A stretch of 32,888 nt of DNA from Pseudomonadota bacterium. GTDB lineage: Bacteria; Pseudomonadota; Alphaproteobacteria; Rhodospirillales; 2-02-FULL-58-16. Below the pieces are notes generated by a model, which saw only the letters and a list, made by a program, of their open reading frames with translations, was not told the DNA's origin and searched no databases. Shown here one piece after another: positions 18,780-28,178 of this stretch. The first letter of the stretch is position 1. Each line of letters starts with the position of its first letter. A program made the position numbers and the translations under genes. The DNA is taken from the NCBI GenBank assembly GCA_022572335.1, contig JACZWD010000003.1, forward strand, positions 1 through 32,888, in the 5' to 3' direction.

Positions 18780-19982
18780 ATGGACAATCAGGCAATCAGC
18801 TATCGCGACCTTCTCCATCCGCTGACGCCCGAGGATTTCTTCGACCAGTACTACGGGACGAAGCCGGTGCACATCCCGGGCGATGCCGAAAAACTGGCGC
18901 GCATCTTCTCGTGGGACGAACTCAACCGGCTGTTAAACATGTCGAGGCTGTGGACCGGAAAGAGCCTGAAAATGGCGCTGGACGGCCGCAACCTGCAGCC
19001 CGAGGACTTCTGTTACCCGGGTGTTACCGCGGACGGCCACCGCGCCATGCGGCCCGACCCCCAGCGCGTCATCGAGCTCCTGCGCCGGGGGGCGACCGTG
19101 GTCCTGGATTCGCTGGAGACCCTGAGCCCGGGCATAGCCGGGGTGGCGGGCACGCTTGCCGTGGTCGCGGGCGGAGCGCCCACGTGCAACGCATACTGTT
19201 CGTGGAACGAGCACAAGGGGTTCGTCGCCCACTTCGACATCGACGACGTGTGGGCCCTGCATTTCGAGGGACGGAAGACGTGGCGCGTCTACGAAGGGCG
19301 CTTCGAGCACCCGATGGAGATTCCCGGCTTCCGGTGCGAGAGCCTGACCCCCGAGCAGCGCGAACAGGACAAGGGCAAGGTGCTGATGGAAGTGGACATG
19401 ACGCCGGGCGACCTGCTGTACATCCCCAAGGGCCAATACCACGACGCCCTTGCCTCGAGCGAAGCCACCCTTCACCTGTCCTTCAGCGTCACCCAGGTGA
19501 CCGGCCACGATTTCATGCGCCAACTGCTGCAGGACCTGCCGGAGGAGCCGCTGTTCCGGCGGGATCTGCCCCACTTCGACGACATCGAGGCGCTCGAGGC
19601 CCATCTCGGCAGGCTCGCGGACCGCTTGCGCGAGATCATCACCCTGCCCGAGACCGCCGCCCGGGTGAGCCAGTATCAGCGCCAGAACGCCCTGCAGAAC
19701 CACCCGGCCAACTTCGCCCTGCCGGCGCGCGAACAGGCGGAGCTCTACCGGGTGCGCGCCCTGGGCACGAAGCTGGTGCGCCGTGGCGGCGGCTGGCTGC
19801 TGACCACCGGCTCGGGACGGGAAACCCTTTCCGCCGACGAGGCGGAGGTCGCCCGGTGGGTCCTGGGCCGAGACTATTTCAATGCGGAGAGCCTGGCGCG
19901 GACCTTCGATAACCACGACGCGGCCGCGCTGGCGCCGGTGGTCGAAAAGCTGATCGGCGCCGGGCTGGTCCAACCGTTGTAA
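18780..19982 (+). CDS. Cupin-like (JmjC-type) Fe(II)/2-oxoglutarate oxygenase, RoxA/YcfD-like
   Basis: CSWNEHKGFVAHFDIDDVWALHFEGRKTWRVYEG (HxD), DLLYIPKGQYHDAL (distal His), N-terminal LTPEDFFDQYYGTKPVHI. Start MDNQAISY (18780) preferred to MPYPRP (18720). Confidence 0.82.
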   Translation: MDNQAISYRDLLHPLTPEDFFDQYYGTKPVHIPGDAEKLARIFSWDELNRLLNMSRLWTGKSLKMALDGRNLQPEDFCYPGVTADGHRAMRPDPQRVIELLRRGATVVLDSLETLSPGIAGVAGTLAVVAGGAPTCNAYCSWNEHKGFVAHFDIDDVWALHFEGRKTWRVYEGRFEHPMEIPGFRCESLTPEQREQDKGKVLMEVDMTPGDLLYIPKGQYHDALASSEATLHLSFSVTQVTGHDFMRQLLQDLPEEPLFRRDLPHFDDIEALEAHLGRLADRLREIITLPETAARVSQYQRQNALQNHPANFALPAREQAELYRVRALGTKLVRRGGGWLLTTGSGRETLSADEAEVARWVLGRDYFNAESLARTFDNHDAAALAPVVEKLIGAGLVQPL

Positions 19983-20036
19983 GGACCGGACGCCCGCTGT
20001 CGGGCGCATGCCGGCATTCATCCAGGAGGTGTTCCC

Positions 20037-20321
20037 ATGCGGCGTATTCTCCTCGCTTTGACGGTGACCACGGCCCTGGCCGTGTCCGCAACCGCATTCG
20101 GCTACCCGGTCCACGACGAGGACGTGGCCAAGGACCCCGGGGCGTTCCTCGAAGACATGACCGAGGAAGTTTTCCGGGTGCTGGAGCTGATACTGCGATC
20201 CATCCCCCAGTACGCGGCGCCGGAGGTCCTGGAGAACGGCGACATCATCATCCGCCGTCTCCATCCGAAGCCCGAAACACCGGCGCCCGGGAACGGCGCC
20301 CCGACGGGCAAGCCCATCTAG
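20037..20321 (+). CDS. Small exported protein of unknown function
   Basis: MRRILLALTVTTALAVSATAFGYPV signal-peptide-like N-terminus; AGGAGGTG RBS upstream; 94 aa. Confidence 0.65.
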   Translation: MRRILLALTVTTALAVSATAFGYPVHDEDVAKDPGAFLEDMTEEVFRVLELILRSIPQYAAPEVLENGDIIIRRLHPKPETPAPGNGAPTGKPI

Positions 20322-20720
20322 CACCGCCCGCGCGTCCCCGGGCGATCCGCGGCGCGGCGCAACGAAGGGCCACCTGCCGGGACGCGCCGGCGCGTGCGCC
20401 CGCCTTTCGGCGGACCCCGGTGCGCCGGCGCAGGCGATCACGGGATTGCCAAAGGGTTCGGGGATTTATCCCGTGGAATCTGCGTGGCTATCCGCTAGTA
20501 TGGCGCGCCACGGAGGCCGACTGGTTGGGGAGGTGCATGTCCAGGATACCGAAACTTCAAAAATCGGCGTTGCACGAATTTCGGTTACCCCGCATCTTTC
20601 CACGGTGAGCGCCGTGTTTCCGTATTTAAGAATAAGGGGGTTTCAAACCAGAAACGGCGCTTCGGCTGCACACGCGAATTCGTAAACCAACACGATAATT
20701 GGAAACAGGGAGGTACCATC

Positions 20721-21809
20721 ATGAAACGACGTACATTCTTGAGGGCCGGCGTTGCCGGTGCGGTTGTCGGCGCCATCGCCGCGCCCAACATCGCCCGCGC
20801 GGAAAAGACCTTCAAGTGGAGGATGACCACATCGTTCCCGCCGGGCCTGCCGTTCTACCAGAGCGGTCCGGGCAGCGCCGAGTGGATCGTCAAGGCCATC
20901 GACGAAGCGTCTAACGGCCGGCTCAAGATCAAGCTGTTCGCGGCCGGCGAACTGGTCAAGTGGAACGGCGGATTCGACGCCGTCACCGGCGGCACCGTCG
21001 AGATGAACTCGGCCGTGGCCTATTACTGGTCGGGCAAGGTGCCGGCGCTCCAGTATTTCGGCACCGTCCCCTTCGGCATGACCTTCCAGGGCCAGAACGC
21101 CTGGTATTACCACGGCGGCGGGCTCGAGTTGTGGAACGAAATCTACAACGATTTCGGCGTCCTCGGCATGCCGTGCGGCAACTCCGGCGTCCAGATGACG
21201 GGCTGGTTCAAGAAGCCGGTGAACTCGCTCGCCGATTTCAAGGGCCTGAAGATGCGCATCCCCGGCCTCGGCGGCAAGATCTACAAGGCGATCGGCGTCA
21301 ACGTGAAGAGCCTGGGCGGCGGCGAGATCTTCCCGGCGCTGGAGCGCGGCGTCATCGACGCGGCCGAATGGGTCGGTCCCCTGCAGGACCGGCGCCTGGG
21401 TCTGCACAAGGCGGCCAAGAACTACTACAGCACCGGCTGGCACGAGCCATCGACGACGACGGAGCTCTTGATCTCCAAGAAGGCCTTCGATGCCCTTCCG
21501 AAGGACATCCAGAGCATCGTCCGCCACGTCGCGGCGGCGGCCAATATCATCGCCCACACGTCTGCCGAGGCGTTGAACGGTGGCGCGCTCGATGACCTCG
21601 TCAAGAATTACGGGGTCAAGGTCTCTGAACTCCCCACGGACGTCATCGAGGAGCTTCGAAAGAAGACCAAGGAGGTGCTCGAGGCCGGGGCCGCGGCCGA
21701 TCCCGTGACCCGCAAGGTCCACGACTCGTTCATGAGCTTCAAGAAACAGCACGACAAGTGGGCCAATTCGAGCGAACGTCAGTTCGCCATCCGGGTCCGC
21801 GGTGGCTGA
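20721..21809 (+). CDS. dctP: TRAP transporter substrate-binding protein (DctP family)
   Basis: Tat-like MKRRTFLRAGVAGAVVGAIAAPNIARA; WRMTTSFPPGLPFYQSGPGSAEWIVKAIDEASNGRLKIKLFAAGELV, MRIPGLGGKIYKAIGVNVKSLGGGEIFPALERGVIDAAEWVGP. Confidence 0.93.
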   Translation: MKRRTFLRAGVAGAVVGAIAAPNIARAEKTFKWRMTTSFPPGLPFYQSGPGSAEWIVKAIDEASNGRLKIKLFAAGELVKWNGGFDAVTGGTVEMNSAVAYYWSGKVPALQYFGTVPFGMTFQGQNAWYYHGGGLELWNEIYNDFGVLGMPCGNSGVQMTGWFKKPVNSLADFKGLKMRIPGLGGKIYKAIGVNVKSLGGGEIFPALERGVIDAAEWVGPLQDRRLGLHKAAKNYYSTGWHEPSTTTELLISKKAFDALPKDIQSIVRHVAAAANIIAHTSAEALNGGALDDLVKNYGVKVSELPTDVIEELRKKTKEVLEAGAAADPVTRKVHDSFMSFKKQHDKWANSSERQFAIRVRGG

Positions 21810-21930
21810 CACCGGCGCGGCCCCGCGTCCCTCCGGGGGCGCGGGGCCGGCACCCTACCGTTCCCAATGAAAATCAGCGCATCGGGGGCCTCGATGCCGT
21901 GACGGTCGAGGGCGGGCGCCGCGGGGCGGA

Positions 21931-22839
21931 ATGAACATTCACCAGGTCTATTTCCTGTATCTCTATCCGCAAGGGCGGATCGGCCGGTTGACATTCGTGT
22001 TCGGCCTGGTGCCGTTGATCGTGGCCGGGATCGCGGTTCATCTGTTCGTTCCCATGGCCGGGCCGGCATGGTTCTTTCTCGATTCCTTCCTGTTCATGTT
22101 CGCCATGGTGCTGGCGGTGAAACGGTGCCTGGACCGCGGCCGTCCCGACTGGTTCCTGTTCCTGGGGCTCGCTCCCGTCGCCTGGCTGCTCATCGCCCTG
22201 GAGGTGAAGATCGAGTTCGACCATCGGGACGCATGGGTGGCGCTGGCCATGTATATGGGCTGGCTCACCCTGTGGCTTGCGGTCGAGCTGTTCGTACTGC
22301 CCGGGCGGCCGTCCGCGGCGCCGGACCCCGAGGACGTGAGCCTGGCGGGCGGCATCGACGCCTTCGTCGACGTCGTCGGCCGGGTGGCCGCCTGGGTCTG
22401 CATCGCCCAGGTGGCGCTGGTCGGTACCAACGTGATCCTGCGTTACCTGCTCCGCATCGGTCCCATGGAGCTGCAGGAACTGGAGTGGCACATGATATCG
22501 CCGATCGCGCTCATCGGCATGTGCTACGCGCTGCGCCACAACGATCATGTGAAGGTGGACATCTTCTACGACAAGTTCCGCGTCCACACCCGCGCCCTTG
22601 TCGATCTTGCCGCCGCCGTTTCCATCCTCTTCATCTCGCTCATCATCATCGACCTCGCCACCGGCTTCGTCGGCCAGGCCTACCGCATCGACGAGGGTTC
22701 GCCCGATCCGGGCGGGCTGCCGCACCGCTGGCTCTTGCGCTCGTTCATCCCGATCGGCTTCGCCATCCTGGCCATGCAGGCGCTGGCCGATATGCTGAGC
22801 GCCATCGAAGGCTTACGCCAACCGCGGCACGCGGGCTGA
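21931..22839 (+). CDS. dctQ: TRAP transporter small permease (DctQ family) with an N-terminal DUF805-like membrane domain
   Basis: N-terminus LYPQGRIGRLTFVFGL...AMVLAVKRCLDRGRPDWFLFLGL (DUF805 pattern); C-terminus VVGRVAAWVCIAQVALVGTNVILRYLL...ELQELEWHMISPIALIGMCYALRHNDHVKVDIFYDKF (DctQ). Confidence 0.85.
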   Translation: MNIHQVYFLYLYPQGRIGRLTFVFGLVPLIVAGIAVHLFVPMAGPAWFFLDSFLFMFAMVLAVKRCLDRGRPDWFLFLGLAPVAWLLIALEVKIEFDHRDAWVALAMYMGWLTLWLAVELFVLPGRPSAAPDPEDVSLAGGIDAFVDVVGRVAAWVCIAQVALVGTNVILRYLLRIGPMELQELEWHMISPIALIGMCYALRHNDHVKVDIFYDKFRVHTRALVDLAAAVSILFISLIIIDLATGFVGQAYRIDEGSPDPGGLPHRWLLRSFIPIGFAILAMQALADMLSAIEGLRQPRHAG

Positions 22840-22854
22840 CGGAGAACCGCGGCC

Positions 22855-24228
22855 GTGCAGGAAATCATCGGCGGCTTGATCCTGGCGGTGGGCGACCTTG
22901 TGGGGCTCGGGGAAATGATCTTCCCCGTTTTCATGGGGCTGACCCTTTTCGGGTTGCTGTTTATCGGAATCCCGGTGGCCATCGCGCTGGCCATGTCCGG
23001 GTTCCTGTTCGCCTATCTCGGCGGCGAGTTCGCACTGTTCAACCTGCTGCCGATCCGCATCTTCGGGGTCGTGGATAACCAGATCCTGATGGCGGTCCCG
23101 CTGTTCGTGTTCATGGGCGTGATGCTGGAACGCTCGCGCCTGGCCGAGGACCTGCTCGACGTGATCGGCCACGCCGCGGGCGGCCTGCGCGGCGGCATGG
23201 GGCTTTCGATCATCCTGGTCGGCGTGCTCATGGGCGCGTCCACGGGCATCGTCGGCGCCACGGTGGTCACCTTGGGGCTGCTCACCCTGCCCGTGTTCCT
23301 GCGCCGGGGGTATTCGAAGTCGCTGGCCTGCGGCACCATCTGCGCGTCGGGGACCCTGGGCCAGATCATCCCGCCCAGCCTGGTGCTGATCCTGCTCTCG
23401 GACATCCTGGGCACCGGTCTCGGCACCCTGTTCGCCGCCGCCATGATCCCCGGCCTGATGCTGGCCGGCCTCTACGCCACCTACATGTTGCTCGTCGGCT
23501 GGCTGAGGCCCGATATGGCGCCGGCGATCCCGGCGGAAGAGCGGGCCCAGATGTCCGGCCGGGAGCTGATCAAGAAACTGTTTGTCGTGGTCCTGCCGCC
23601 GATCTTCCTCATTTTCGCGGTGCTGGGCTCCATCATCGGCGGCATCGCGGCGCCGACCGAGGCCGCGTCCATGGGCGGCCTGGGCAGCATCCTCATCGCC
23701 TTTCTCGGCAAACGGCTCACCAAGAAGGTGATCATCGAAACGGTCCAGGGAACCCTTCGCATCAGCGCCATGGTGTTTTTCATCCTGATCAGCGCCCAGG
23801 CGTTCTCGCTGGCGTTTCGCGGCCTCAACGGCGACGAGCTGATCGAGATGATGTTCCAGTTCGTGCCCGGCGGGGTGAATGCGCAGATTATCTTCGTTCT
23901 TTTCATGCTGTTCCTGCTCGGCTTCTTCCTCGAGTGGATCGAGATCTGCTACATCGTGCTGCCGCTGTTCTGGCCGATCCTGGACAGGGCGGGGGTGGAT
24001 CCGGTGTGGTTCGCCATCCTGGCCGGGGTCAACCTGCAGACCTCGTTCCTGACGCCGCCCGTGGGCTGGGCGCTGTTCTTCCTCAAGGGCGTGGCGCCGC
24101 CCGAGGTGTCGAGCAGGGACATCTACGTCGGCGTCATGCCGTTCGTCGGCATGCAACTGATTGGCCTGGTTTTGCTGTTCCTGTATCCGTCGCTCGCCAC
24201 CTGGCTGCCCGACGCCATCGGCTGGTAG
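22855..24228 (+). CDS. dctM: TRAP transporter large permease (DctM family)
   Basis: GTG start; VPLFVFMGVMLERSRLAEDLLDVIG, CGTICASGTLGQIIPPSLVLILL, LQTSFLTPPVGWALFFLKGVAP. Confidence 0.94.
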   Translation: MQEIIGGLILAVGDLVGLGEMIFPVFMGLTLFGLLFIGIPVAIALAMSGFLFAYLGGEFALFNLLPIRIFGVVDNQILMAVPLFVFMGVMLERSRLAEDLLDVIGHAAGGLRGGMGLSIILVGVLMGASTGIVGATVVTLGLLTLPVFLRRGYSKSLACGTICASGTLGQIIPPSLVLILLSDILGTGLGTLFAAAMIPGLMLAGLYATYMLLVGWLRPDMAPAIPAEERAQMSGRELIKKLFVVVLPPIFLIFAVLGSIIGGIAAPTEAASMGGLGSILIAFLGKRLTKKVIIETVQGTLRISAMVFFILISAQAFSLAFRGLNGDELIEMMFQFVPGGVNAQIIFVLFMLFLLGFFLEWIEICYIVLPLFWPILDRAGVDPVWFAILAGVNLQTSFLTPPVGWALFFLKGVAPPEVSSRDIYVGVMPFVGMQLIGLVLLFLYPSLATWLPDAIGW

Positions 24229-24243
24229 CCGGCGGGCGGTGCG

Positions 24244-25833
24244 TCAGAACGCCGCCACCGCCCCGTCGCCGCGGGGGTCGGCGGCGCCTTCGATGAGGCC
24301 CGAGGGATGGCCGGCCAGGGCGCCGGCGTGTCCCATGACCGGATCGAAGGCACCCACCACCTCGACGTCGTGGCCGGCCGCCTTCAGGGCGTCGACGACG
24401 TCCGGCGCGAACCGGCTCTCCACCCTGAGATTGGTCGCCTCCGCGCCCCAGGTGCGGCCCAGGAGCCACCGGGGCGCGGTGACCGCCGCCTGAAGGTCCT
24501 GACCGAACAGCACGTGGCGGGTGAACAGGGCGGCCTGGGTCTGGGGCTGGCCGTCGCCGCCCATGGTGCCGTAGACCATGACCCGGCCGTCGCCGAGCAC
24601 GGCCATCGCCGGCTGGATGGTGTGGAACGGCCGGCGCCCCGGCTCCAGGCAGTTATGGGCGCCCTCGATGAGATTGAAGCTGGTGCCACGGTTCTGCCAG
24701 GTGATCCCGGTGTCGGGCAGCACCACGCCCGAGCCGAACTCCCAGTAGATGCTCTGGATGAAACTGACGGCCCGGCCCTCGCCGTCGATGGCCCCCAGCC
24801 ACACGGTGTCGCCGCCGGGCGCGGCGTCGGGCCAGGGCGCCGCCCGCGCCCGGTCCACCGACGCCGCCATGCGGTCGAGCGCCGCCCCGCTCAGAAAACC
24901 CGCCGGGTCCACGTCCATGTAGGCGGGGTCCGTCACGTGGGCGTCGCGGACGCGAAAGGCGCACTTGGCGGCCTCGACGAGGCCGTGGACGAAGGCGAAT
25001 CCTTCCGCCTCGCCGACGCCGAGGCGCTCGAAAACCCCGAGCAGGATCAACGACGCCAGCCCCTGGGTCGGGGGCGGCAGGTTGTAGGCCGTCCCCCGGG
25101 CCAGGGTCAGTTCCAAGGGCCGCACCGTGAGCGCCCGGTAGCGTGCCAGGTCGGCCGCCGAGACGGGGCTGCCGGCCTTCTCCAGCCCGGCGGCGATGTC
25201 CCGCGCCAGGGCGCCCCGGTAGAAATCGTCGAGCCCGTCGCGGCCGAGGCGCGCGAGAGTCCCGGCGAGCGCCGGGTTGCGGAAAAGCGCGCCCGGTTGC
25301 GGCGCCTCGCCGCCGGTCAGATAGGTTGCGGCGAACCCGGGCACGCCCAGCAATTCGTCGCGCTTGTCGCGGGTGTTTTGGTGCTGGCTGGTGGTCACCG
25401 GAACGCCTTCGCGGGCATAGTATTCGGCGTCCTCGAGGAGGCGCGACAGCGCCAGCGCGCCGCCCCAACGGGCGCTCACGCCGAGCGCCGCCTGCCAGCC
25501 CGAGACCGCCCCCGCCACCGTCAACGCGGCCAGCGGGCCGCGCGCAGGGATGGTCCCGGCGCCCAGGTCCTTGTAGAAGGCGATGTCCGCCTTGGCCGCC
25601 GCCGGGCCGCAGGCGTCGATGCCGAGGGGCGCTCCGCGGCCGTCCCCGATGAGCCAGAAGTTGTCGCCGCCAAGGCCGTTCATGTGCGGATAGACAACGG
25701 CGATGGCCGCCGCCGCCGCGACCGTCGCCTCGATGGCGTTGCCGCCTTCTCCGAGCACGCGCAGCCCCGCCTGGGCCGCCAGGTGGTGCGGCGCGACGAC
25801 CGCGCCGCGGGTCGCTCTCGGCGTGTGCAGCAT
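24244..25833 (-). CDS. Gamma-glutamyltransferase family protein
   Basis: ATRGAVVAPHHLAAQAGLRVLGEGGNAIEATVAAAAAIAVVYPHMNGLGGDNFWLI; GGDTVWLGAIDGEGRAVSFIQSIYWEFGSGVVLPDTGITWQNRGTSF; MVYGTMGGDGQPQTQAAL. Start MLHTPRA at 25833. Confidence 0.9.
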   Translation of the reverse strand: MLHTPRATRGAVVAPHHLAAQAGLRVLGEGGNAIEATVAAAAAIAVVYPHMNGLGGDNFWLIGDGRGAPLGIDACGPAAAKADIAFYKDLGAGTIPARGPLAALTVAGAVSGWQAALGVSARWGGALALSRLLEDAEYYAREGVPVTTSQHQNTRDKRDELLGVPGFAATYLTGGEAPQPGALFRNPALAGTLARLGRDGLDDFYRGALARDIAAGLEKAGSPVSAADLARYRALTVRPLELTLARGTAYNLPPPTQGLASLILLGVFERLGVGEAEGFAFVHGLVEAAKCAFRVRDAHVTDPAYMDVDPAGFLSGAALDRMAASVDRARAAPWPDAAPGGDTVWLGAIDGEGRAVSFIQSIYWEFGSGVVLPDTGITWQNRGTSFNLIEGAHNCLEPGRRPFHTIQPAMAVLGDGRVMVYGTMGGDGQPQTQAALFTRHVLFGQDLQAAVTAPRWLLGRTWGAEATNLRVESRFAPDVVDALKAAGHDVEVVGAFDPVMGHAGALAGHPSGLIEGAADPRGDGAVAAF

Positions 25834-26056
25834 GTCTAGTGGCCAGTCCCGGTTGTGCGGACGGCGCGCCGCCCGGTTGCGGCACGATGGGTAGCGCGTT
25901 CGCGCCCGCACCGCAAGGAGGCGTTGAGCCCGCACGGTCCGCGCCCCGGTCCGCTCTCCCCGGCCCGGCCGCCGGCCCCGGCATTTGCCCCTTGCGTCCC
26001 GCCCGAGATGCCGTAAGTTTCGGCACATCGCATTTCTCGTTCCTGTGGAGAACGCC

Positions 26057-28165
26057 ATGGACGATCCGGCCGGGCCGGAGTCGAAACCGCGCAGGCCGGT
26101 CGACAAGGTCGCCGTGGGCCTGGGGACCGCGCTGGTGGTGTTGGTCGCCGCGGCCCTGTATTTCACCCCCAATTTCGTCGACGGCGAGCGCCAGCGGGAA
26201 ATGCGGGCGTGGCAGATCCGCTTGGCCATCGTCGCCGACAGCCGCGCCGCCGCCGTCAACGAATGGGCGGACCGGAATTTCGCCGCCCTGCGCGAGTTGA
26301 CGGAGAACGCCTCGCTCCAGCTTTACATGACCGAGCTCACCATGGGCGAGGGGGACAAGTCCCGGGTCACCGACGAGGCGGCGGAGGCCGGGTACCTGCG
26401 CAACCTGCTTACGGCCACGGCCAACCGCGCCGGCTTCACGCCCCCGCAGGCGGGCTGGGAGGTGCGGGCGAACGTGGAAAGGGTGGGCGTCGCCGGCATC
26501 GGCCTGTTCGACGCCAACGGCCTGTCCATCGTCGCCACCCCGGGAATGCCGCCGCTGGCGGGCCGCATCCGCAATGCCATCGTCAAGGCGCTCGGTGGCG
26601 AACCGGCGTTGATCGATATCTACACCGGCGCCAGCAACCTGCCGACCATGGGTTTCGTGTTGCCGGTATTCGCCGTTCACGGAGAGACCGTGGGCGCCAG
26701 GGGCATCGGCGTCGTGGTCGGCATACGCGTCATCGGCCAGGACCTCTTCGAGCGCCTGGCGCAACCGGGAGAGACCGCCAAGACGGCCGAGACATACCTG
26801 GTCCGCTCCGCCGGCGCGGTGGTGGACTATCTTTCCCCCCTCGCCGACGGGACATCGCCGTTGAAGCGGTCCCTGGCCCTCGACTCGGCCGATCTGGCGG
26901 CGGCTTACGCGCTGGAGAAGCCCGGCGGCTTCGCCGTCAGGAAGGACTATGCCGGGGACGAGGTGCTCGTCGTCTCCAGGTCCCTGGCCAGCCTGCCCTG
27001 GATGCTGGTGCGCAAGGTCTCCTGGGCCGAGGCCCTGGGCGAGACGGAATCGCGGCTGAGGACGATGCTTGGCGTTTTCGTGCTGGTCATCGTCGCCGTG
27101 ACCGTGACCATCATCGCCGTGTGGCGCCACGGCACCGTTCTGCGCGAGAAGGAATCCACGGAGAGATTCCGCACCACGGCCGAGCGCCTCGAAACCCTGA
27201 GCACGTTCCTGCGCGTCGTCACCGACAGCCAGCCCACCGTCATCGCCGCCGTCGACGGCGACGCCCGGTACACCTTCGCCAACAAGCCCGCAGCGAAAGA
27301 GGCCGGCATCGCCGTGGACGACATGCTGGGCAAGCCGCTGGCCGATGTCATCGGGCCGGTGAAGGCCAAGGCGCTTACCGAGATCAACCGCCGCGTGTTC
27401 GCCGCGGCCGAACGCGAATCGCACACCCACAGGTTCGGGATCGACGACGAGGAACGGGTGATCAAGTCGGAACACATTCCGTTGCCCGGCACCCCGGATC
27501 GTCCGCCCGGCGTTTTGATGGTGCTGGACGACATCACCGAACTGACGCACGCGCGCCAGCGCAGCGAACAGAGGCTGCGCCAGCTCATCGGCACGCTGAC
27601 CAGCGTGGTCGACCGCCGGGACCCCTTCTCGGCCCACCATTCCGCGCGGGTGGCGGAGGTCGCGCGCTGCATCGCCGAGGAAATGGGCGTGCCGGACGGG
27701 GAGGTGCAGACGGTCGAAATCTCCGGCACCCTGATGAACATCGGCAAAATCTTCATCCCGCCCGAGTTGCTGACCAAGACCGGGGAGCTCACGGCCGAAG
27801 AACGCACCCTGGTCGCCAACAGTTACATGGTCAGTGTCGATCTCCTGGACGGCGTGGATTTCGAGGGCCCGGTGGCGGAAACCATCCGCCAGATGCGCGA
27901 GGCCTGGGACGGGACCGGACCGCTGGGCAAAAAGGAAGAGGAAACCTTGCGCACGGCCCGCATCCTCGCCGTCGCCAACGCCTTTGTCGGCATGTCGAGC
28001 CCGCGCGCCTACCGCGAGGCTTTGACCTTCGAGGAGGCGTCCACCATCCTGCTCGAACAGTCGGGCGCCACATACGACCGCAAGCCGGTATCCGCGCTCA
28101 TCAATTACCTGGAGAACCGGGGCGGTACGGAAAGGTGGGCGGCCTTCCGCGACGCCCCGGCGTAG
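26057..28165 (+). CDS. Membrane sensor protein: Cache-like periplasmic domain, PAS domain, degenerate HD-GYP-like C-terminal domain
   Basis: TM near N-terminus (VAVGLGTALVVLVAAALYF) and around LGVFVLVIVAVTVTIIAVW; PAS-like VTDSQPTVIAAVDGDARYTFANKPAAKEAGI; HD-GYP-like HSARVAEVARCIAEEMG...ISGTLMNIGKIFIPPELLTKTGELTAEE...RILAVANAFVGMSSPRAYREAL. Confidence 0.82.
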   Translation: MDDPAGPESKPRRPVDKVAVGLGTALVVLVAAALYFTPNFVDGERQREMRAWQIRLAIVADSRAAAVNEWADRNFAALRELTENASLQLYMTELTMGEGDKSRVTDEAAEAGYLRNLLTATANRAGFTPPQAGWEVRANVERVGVAGIGLFDANGLSIVATPGMPPLAGRIRNAIVKALGGEPALIDIYTGASNLPTMGFVLPVFAVHGETVGARGIGVVVGIRVIGQDLFERLAQPGETAKTAETYLVRSAGAVVDYLSPLADGTSPLKRSLALDSADLAAAYALEKPGGFAVRKDYAGDEVLVVSRSLASLPWMLVRKVSWAEALGETESRLRTMLGVFVLVIVAVTVTIIAVWRHGTVLREKESTERFRTTAERLETLSTFLRVVTDSQPTVIAAVDGDARYTFANKPAAKEAGIAVDDMLGKPLADVIGPVKAKALTEINRRVFAAAERESHTHRFGIDDEERVIKSEHIPLPGTPDRPPGVLMVLDDITELTHARQRSEQRLRQLIGTLTSVVDRRDPFSAHHSARVAEVARCIAEEMGVPDGEVQTVEISGTLMNIGKIFIPPELLTKTGELTAEERTLVANSYMVSVDLLDGVDFEGPVAETIRQMREAWDGTGPLGKKEEETLRTARILAVANAFVGMSSPRAYREALTFEEASTILLEQSGATYDRKPVSALINYLENRGGTERWAAFRDAPA

Positions 28166-28178
28166 ACTCTCCTTAGTT

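Noticed and set aside
20639-20649. Short palindrome GGTTTCAAACC upstream of dctP
   Set aside because: Only 5-bp arms; too weak alone to call an operator.
20446-20685. 79-aa plus-strand ORF upstream of dctP
   Set aside because: No clear RBS or recognisable domain; likely noise in the TRAP leader region.
24653-27640. 995-aa minus-strand ORF
   Set aside because: Shadow ORF: antisense to the Cache/PAS/HD-GYP gene and out of frame across the gamma-glutamyltransferase gene; composition typical of high-GC spurious ORFs.
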